DNA of 9,811 nt from Bacteroidales bacterium (GTDB taxonomy: Bacteria > Bacteroidota > Bacteroidia > Bacteroidales > UBA932), in contig JAFYZE010000192.1 in assembly GCA_017548805.1 (NCBI GenBank), positions 1 through 9,811 of the forward strand, written 5' to 3'. The number at the start of each line of letters is the position of its first letter. Positions within the stretch are counted from its first letter, which is position 1. The translations under genes were made by a program, and so were the position numbers. Below, piece after piece: positions 8,256-9,811 of the stretch. The notes under the pieces are model-generated. The model ran no database searches. It saw nothing but the letters and a program-made list of their open reading frames with translations, and was not told the DNA's origin.

Positions 8256-8582
8256 CCCGTCTACAATCCCCTCAAGGGCACTGCCTACGCGCTCTATCGC
8301 CTTCTTGGCTATCGCTTTCGTGAAACGGGCCTCGAGCCTTGCCACTTCCTTCAGCTGCTCGTTCGTGAAATTGCACTCCTTCGCGGTCTCGCGGACGGCA
8401 TCGAACCTGGCCTGCAGGGAGTCGATGTCATCGACGCTGAAACTGTCCTTCTCGACCGTCTTGCAGAGGGACTCAAGCTGGGAAATGACCTTCTCCTCCT
8501 TCGACTGGCAGGAAGTCAGGAAACAGAAAGTGATGAGGACGGTAACGACTGCCGCAAATCTTCTGATGATTCTGGTTTTCAT
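8238..8582 (-). CDS. Small lipoprotein, probably surface-exposed
   Basis: I take the ATG at 8582, giving 114 residues that start MKTRIIRRFAAVV; a start further upstream would put charged residues before the signal sequence and run into the -7 element. A basic N-terminus and hydrophobic helix lead to the lipobox FLTSC, with Cys about residue 26, so the mature protein is lipid-anchored. The residues after Cys read QSKEEK; a K followed by two acidic residues matches the lipoprotein export signal described for surface lipoproteins of Bacteroidetes, which suggests display on the outside of the outer membrane. The rest is charged and helical (for example NEQLKEVARLEARFTKAIAKKAIERV), likely a coiled coil or helical bundle. 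I do not recognise the family. It lies upstream of the acyltransferase gene and is divergent from the small membrane protein. Confidence 0.75.
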   Translation of the reverse strand: MKTRIIRRFAAVVTVLITFCFLTSCQSKEEKVISQLESLCKTVEKDSFSVDDIDSLQARFDAVRETAKECNFTNEQLKEVARLEARFTKAIAKKAIERVGSALEGIVDGLSGDN

Positions 8583-8603
8583 AATCGTGGTTTTTTCTCT
8601 TAA

Positions 8604-8611
8604 CAAAGTTA
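8604..8611 (-). promoter_or_regulatory. Probable -7 element of the lipoprotein gene
   Basis: TAACTTTG on the minus strand (8611-8604) matches TAnnTTTG and lies 22 bases before the chosen ATG. No TTG is found at the usual -33 distance, so the promoter is weak or activator-dependent. Confidence 0.45.
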
Positions 8612-8623
8612 GTCAATTATTCG

Positions 8624-8631
8624 TATATTTG
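8624..8631 (+). promoter_or_regulatory. Probable -7 element of the small membrane protein gene
   Basis: TATATTTG matches the Bacteroidetes TAnnTTTG element and lies 28 bases before the ATG at 8660. A clear TTG at -33 is missing. The divergent -7 element of the lipoprotein gene is 12 bases away, so the two promoters face apart within a very short region. Confidence 0.5.
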
Positions 8632-8659
8632 ATGCGGAGCAGCATAATTATACAGGACC

Positions 8660-9082
8660 ATGTCACTTATAATCAACAAGATTAACAAAGGGAACAAGGG
8701 AGGCGTCTTCCTTCGGTTCATAAGGGTGGTTTTTCTCCTGATCATCATTTTCGGCCCTATTGCGGCCGCCTCGCTTTTCGACCTGTCCGCCTGCGAACGG
8801 GCATCCCGCTGGTATTGGATCACGGCTTTCTGCGTGCTGTTCTTCATCTCGTTCGAGATCATGGAGAGCAAGCACGACAAAAAGGGGAAGTATATCCTTA
8901 CCTTCTCCTTCCTGATGGGTTTCGTCTGGCAGCTGCTCCTGTTCATCCCCTTCATCCTTGTCAATCACCCCGACGCCACCCAGGCCTGGAACTGCTCGCG
9001 CTCCATCGCTTTCGCCGCATGCCTGACCGTCGTCTTCTTCTTGATCGAGTTCCTCGAGAACAAACTCTTCTCTAAGAGGTAG
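8660..9082 (+). CDS. Small four-helix inner-membrane protein of unknown function
   Basis: The 140-residue protein has four hydrophobic segments (about 18-38, 51-68, 80-102 and 115-132) separated by short loops containing charged residues such as ESKHDKKGK. It ends ENKLFSKR, a basic tail expected to be cytoplasmic. No catalytic motif, lipobox or known family signature is visible, so I do not assign a function. An AGGA lies just before the ATG, and a TAnnTTTG element lies 28 bases upstream of it. The gene is divergent from the lipoprotein gene. No T-rich terminator follows directly; a 6-bp hairpin without T-tract stands at 9101-9116. Composition is like the neighbouring genes, and the alternating hydrophobic pattern argues that it is a real gene rather than a chance frame. 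Confidence 0.7.
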   Translation: MSLIINKINKGNKGGVFLRFIRVVFLLIIIFGPIAAASLFDLSACERASRWYWITAFCVLFFISFEIMESKHDKKGKYILTFSFLMGFVWQLLLFIPFILVNHPDATQAWNCSRSIAFAACLTVVFFLIEFLENKLFSKR

Positions 9083-9196
9083 CACGGCCCCATCCGCGAA
9101 GCGCCTCCTAAGGCGCGTCGGTGCACCCTCGCGGCATGCTCTGGCTGAGCGGGGCAATTTCTATCAAGCGCACAAACGGCCTCTGAGAGGCATAAA

Positions 9197-9234
9197 TGCG
9201 GCAGAGGCGGGTTTGTAATCCCGCCTCTGCCGCA
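9197..9234. repeat. Long perfect inverted repeat (candidate REP-like palindrome)
   Basis: Fifteen perfectly paired bases (9197-9211 with 9220-9234) surround an 8-base loop TTTGTAAT. The plus strand is followed by A's and the minus strand by only a weak T run, so neither direction looks like a standard terminator. A smaller hairpin (9179-9191) sits just upstream. GGATTACAAA-type palindromes are a form often scattered in Bacteroidetes genomes; whether this one is repeated cannot be seen from one copy. Confidence 0.7.
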
Positions 9235-9434
9235 AAAACCGCCGCCAAACGCCGAAAGTGCGCCCGCTCGTTATCGCAATGCACTGAGACCAGCTTCCCG
9301 CGCGGATTCCTGGCGTATTTCCGCGCGAAAAGCCATTTTTATCTCATCTCGCGCGAGTTTTCAGCATTTTCTCGCGCTTATAGGAAAAAACGCACAGACG
9401 AAAAACAGTTTCGGAGCGGAGCGACGCAGGGAGT

Positions 9435-9454
9435 TTGAGGGGTACGCCCCTCAA
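9435..9454. other. Hairpin with UACG-type tetraloop
   Basis: An 8-bp stem (9435-9442 with 9447-9454) closes on TACG, a member of the very stable UNCG tetraloop class when transcribed from the plus strand. It follows a purine-rich stretch (9411-9434). It may be part of a structured transcript, but no promoter is obvious. Confidence 0.5.
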
Positions 9455-9461
9455 TGGAAAA

Positions 9462-9480
9462 AGGCCATGGATCATGGCCT
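9462..9480 (-). terminator. Distal intrinsic terminator for the rpsJ-tRNA transcript
   Basis: An 8-bp stem (9462-9469 with 9473-9480, loop of 3) is followed on the minus strand by a T-run (complement of the A's at 9458-9462). It lies beyond the first terminator and would act as a back-up stop. Confidence 0.65.
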
Positions 9481-9496
9481 GCTGGGCCAAGACGCA

Positions 9497-9526
9497 AAAA
9501 GGTCCGCCGATAATGGCGGACCTTTT
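9497..9526 (-). terminator. Main intrinsic terminator downstream of the tRNA gene
   Basis: A perfect 12-bp stem (9497-9508 with 9515-9526) encloses a 6-base loop. On the minus strand it ends in T5, directly after the tRNA 3' end (8 bases away). It could also work in the plus direction with T4. Confidence 0.88.
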
Positions 9527-9533
9527 GCCCGAG

Positions 9534-9607
9534 TGGTCCCAGCAGGGCATGATCCTGCGACTCCCTGATTATGAGTCAGGTGCTCTAACCAACTGAGCTA
9601 TGGGACC
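9534..9607 (-). tRNA. tRNA with CAT anticodon (elongator Met or Ile2)
   Basis: The 74-base cloverleaf is complete: a 7-bp acceptor stem (GGTCCCA with TGGGACC), a 4-bp D-stem (GCTC/GAGC), a 5-bp anticodon stem with loop CTCATAA, a 5-base variable loop and a 5-bp T-stem (GCAGG/CCTGC). The discriminator base is A and CCA is not encoded. The anticodon CAT means methionine, or isoleucine if the C is modified to lysidine; the start-Met tRNA is unlikely because the 1-72 pair is intact. The T-loop reads ATCATGC instead of the usual TTCGAnn form, so positions 54 and 58 are swapped to A and T. It lies 45 bases after rpsJ on the same strand and is followed by two terminators. Confidence 0.93.
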
Positions 9608-9613
9608 GTAGGG

Positions 9614-9637
9614 CTCCCTGGCATCTTAGCCGGGGAG
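9614..9637. other. Hairpin between rpsJ and the tRNA
   Basis: Nine base pairs on the plus strand (9614-9622 with 9629-9637, one T-G pair), or eight pairs with one mismatch on the minus strand, enclose a 6-base loop. There is no T-run on the minus side, so it is probably a processing or pausing structure rather than a terminator. Confidence 0.45.
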
Positions 9638-9652
9638 GCTCTTTCATCTCTG

Positions 9653-9811
9653 TCAGACCTTGATCTCGACCTCGACACCGGAAGGAAGCTCGAGCTTCAT
9701 GAGGGCGTCAACGGTCTTGGCGTTGGAGTCCTCGATGTCGAGAAGCCTGCGGTAGGAGTCAAGCTCGAACTGCTCGCGGGCTTTCTTGTTGACGAAAGTC
9801 GAACGGTTGAC
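9653..9811 (-). CDS. rpsJ: 30S ribosomal protein S10, C-terminal half (cut by window edge)
   Basis: The minus strand from the window edge to the TGA at 9655-9653 encodes 52 residues reading [20 protein letters not shown] and ending in [20 protein letters not shown]. This matches the strongly conserved C-terminal half of S10, which in the 30S subunit sits in the head and, with NusB, takes part in transcription antitermination. About half of the usual 101 residues are outside the window. In many Bacteroidetes rpsJ is followed by rplC within the str/S10 gene series; here a tRNA gene and terminators follow instead, so rpsJ is at the 3' end of its transcript. Confidence 0.97.
   Translation of the reverse strand, partial: VNRSTFVNKKAREQFELDSYRRLLDIEDSNAKTVDALMKLELPSGVEVEIKV

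Larger units (their letters stand above)
9083..9461. other. Gene-free, hairpin-rich intergenic region
   Basis: I see no credible coding sequence here. An 80-codon open frame (9196-9438) begins inside a perfect palindrome and has a low-complexity Arg/Ser-rich product, so I do not call it a gene. The region holds a small hairpin (9101-9116), a 15-bp palindrome (9197-9234), four CGCGC boxes (9299-9377) and a UACG-loop hairpin (9435-9454), each listed or discussed separately. Confidence 0.6.

Noticed and set aside
7657..8685. 342-codon open frame on the plus strand
   Set aside because: It is antisense to the acyltransferase and lipoprotein genes, has a charged, His/Pro-rich product with no domain, and reflects the codon bias of the real genes.
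9196..9438. 80-codon plus-strand frame in the intergenic region
   Set aside because: It starts inside a perfect palindrome, runs through the CGCGC boxes, has no promoter or binding site, and the product is low-complexity and Arg/Ser-rich.

Overview
The window looks like a moderately GC-rich member of the Bacteroidetes (probably Bacteroidales). Three signs support this: promoters of the Bacteroidetes type (TTG, about 20 bases, then TAnnTTTG), a BACON/PEGA-type envelope protein, and a lipoprotein with a K-E-E stretch after the lipid cysteine. The left end is a tight minus-strand operon: a secreted CE1-type esterase (656-1537), a low-molecular-weight protein tyrosine phosphatase (208-654) and a truncated EamA/DMT transporter (1-211). 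The genes are 1 base apart or overlap by 4 bases.

Divergent from it, and driven by a promoter interleaved with the esterase promoter, is a three-gene plus-strand operon (1649-7092), which is the most interesting part of the window. Gene 1 is a membrane-anchored TIR protein with a candidate NADase glutamate. Gene 2 is an exported protein with a BACON-like domain, PEGA-like repeats and a probable C-terminal outer-membrane beta-barrel. Gene 3 is an inner-membrane protein with about four membrane segments, two Rossmann (TrkA-N/RCK-like) domains and a C-terminal RyR (ryanodine-receptor repeat) domain. The three genes are separated by 11 and 3 bases and end at a strong bidirectional terminator. My inference is an envelope-spanning signalling or defence system: the outer-membrane protein or the TIR periplasmic domain senses something, the TIR domain makes an NAD-derived signal, and the Rossmann/RyR protein receives it at the inner membrane. 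This is a hypothesis from domain content only.

Convergent to this operon is a minus-strand pair: a small surface-type lipoprotein (8238-8582) and a multi-spanning acyltransferase of the DUF1624/acyltransferase-3 type (7147-8214). Divergent from the lipoprotein is a small four-helix membrane protein (8660-9082).

The stretch 9083-9533 has no credible gene but is full of hairpins: a perfect 15-bp palindrome, a run of four CGCGC boxes, a UACG-looped hairpin and two tandem minus-strand terminators. The right end holds a minus-strand tRNA with a CAT anticodon and an unusual T-loop, then the 3' end of rpsJ (ribosomal protein S10).
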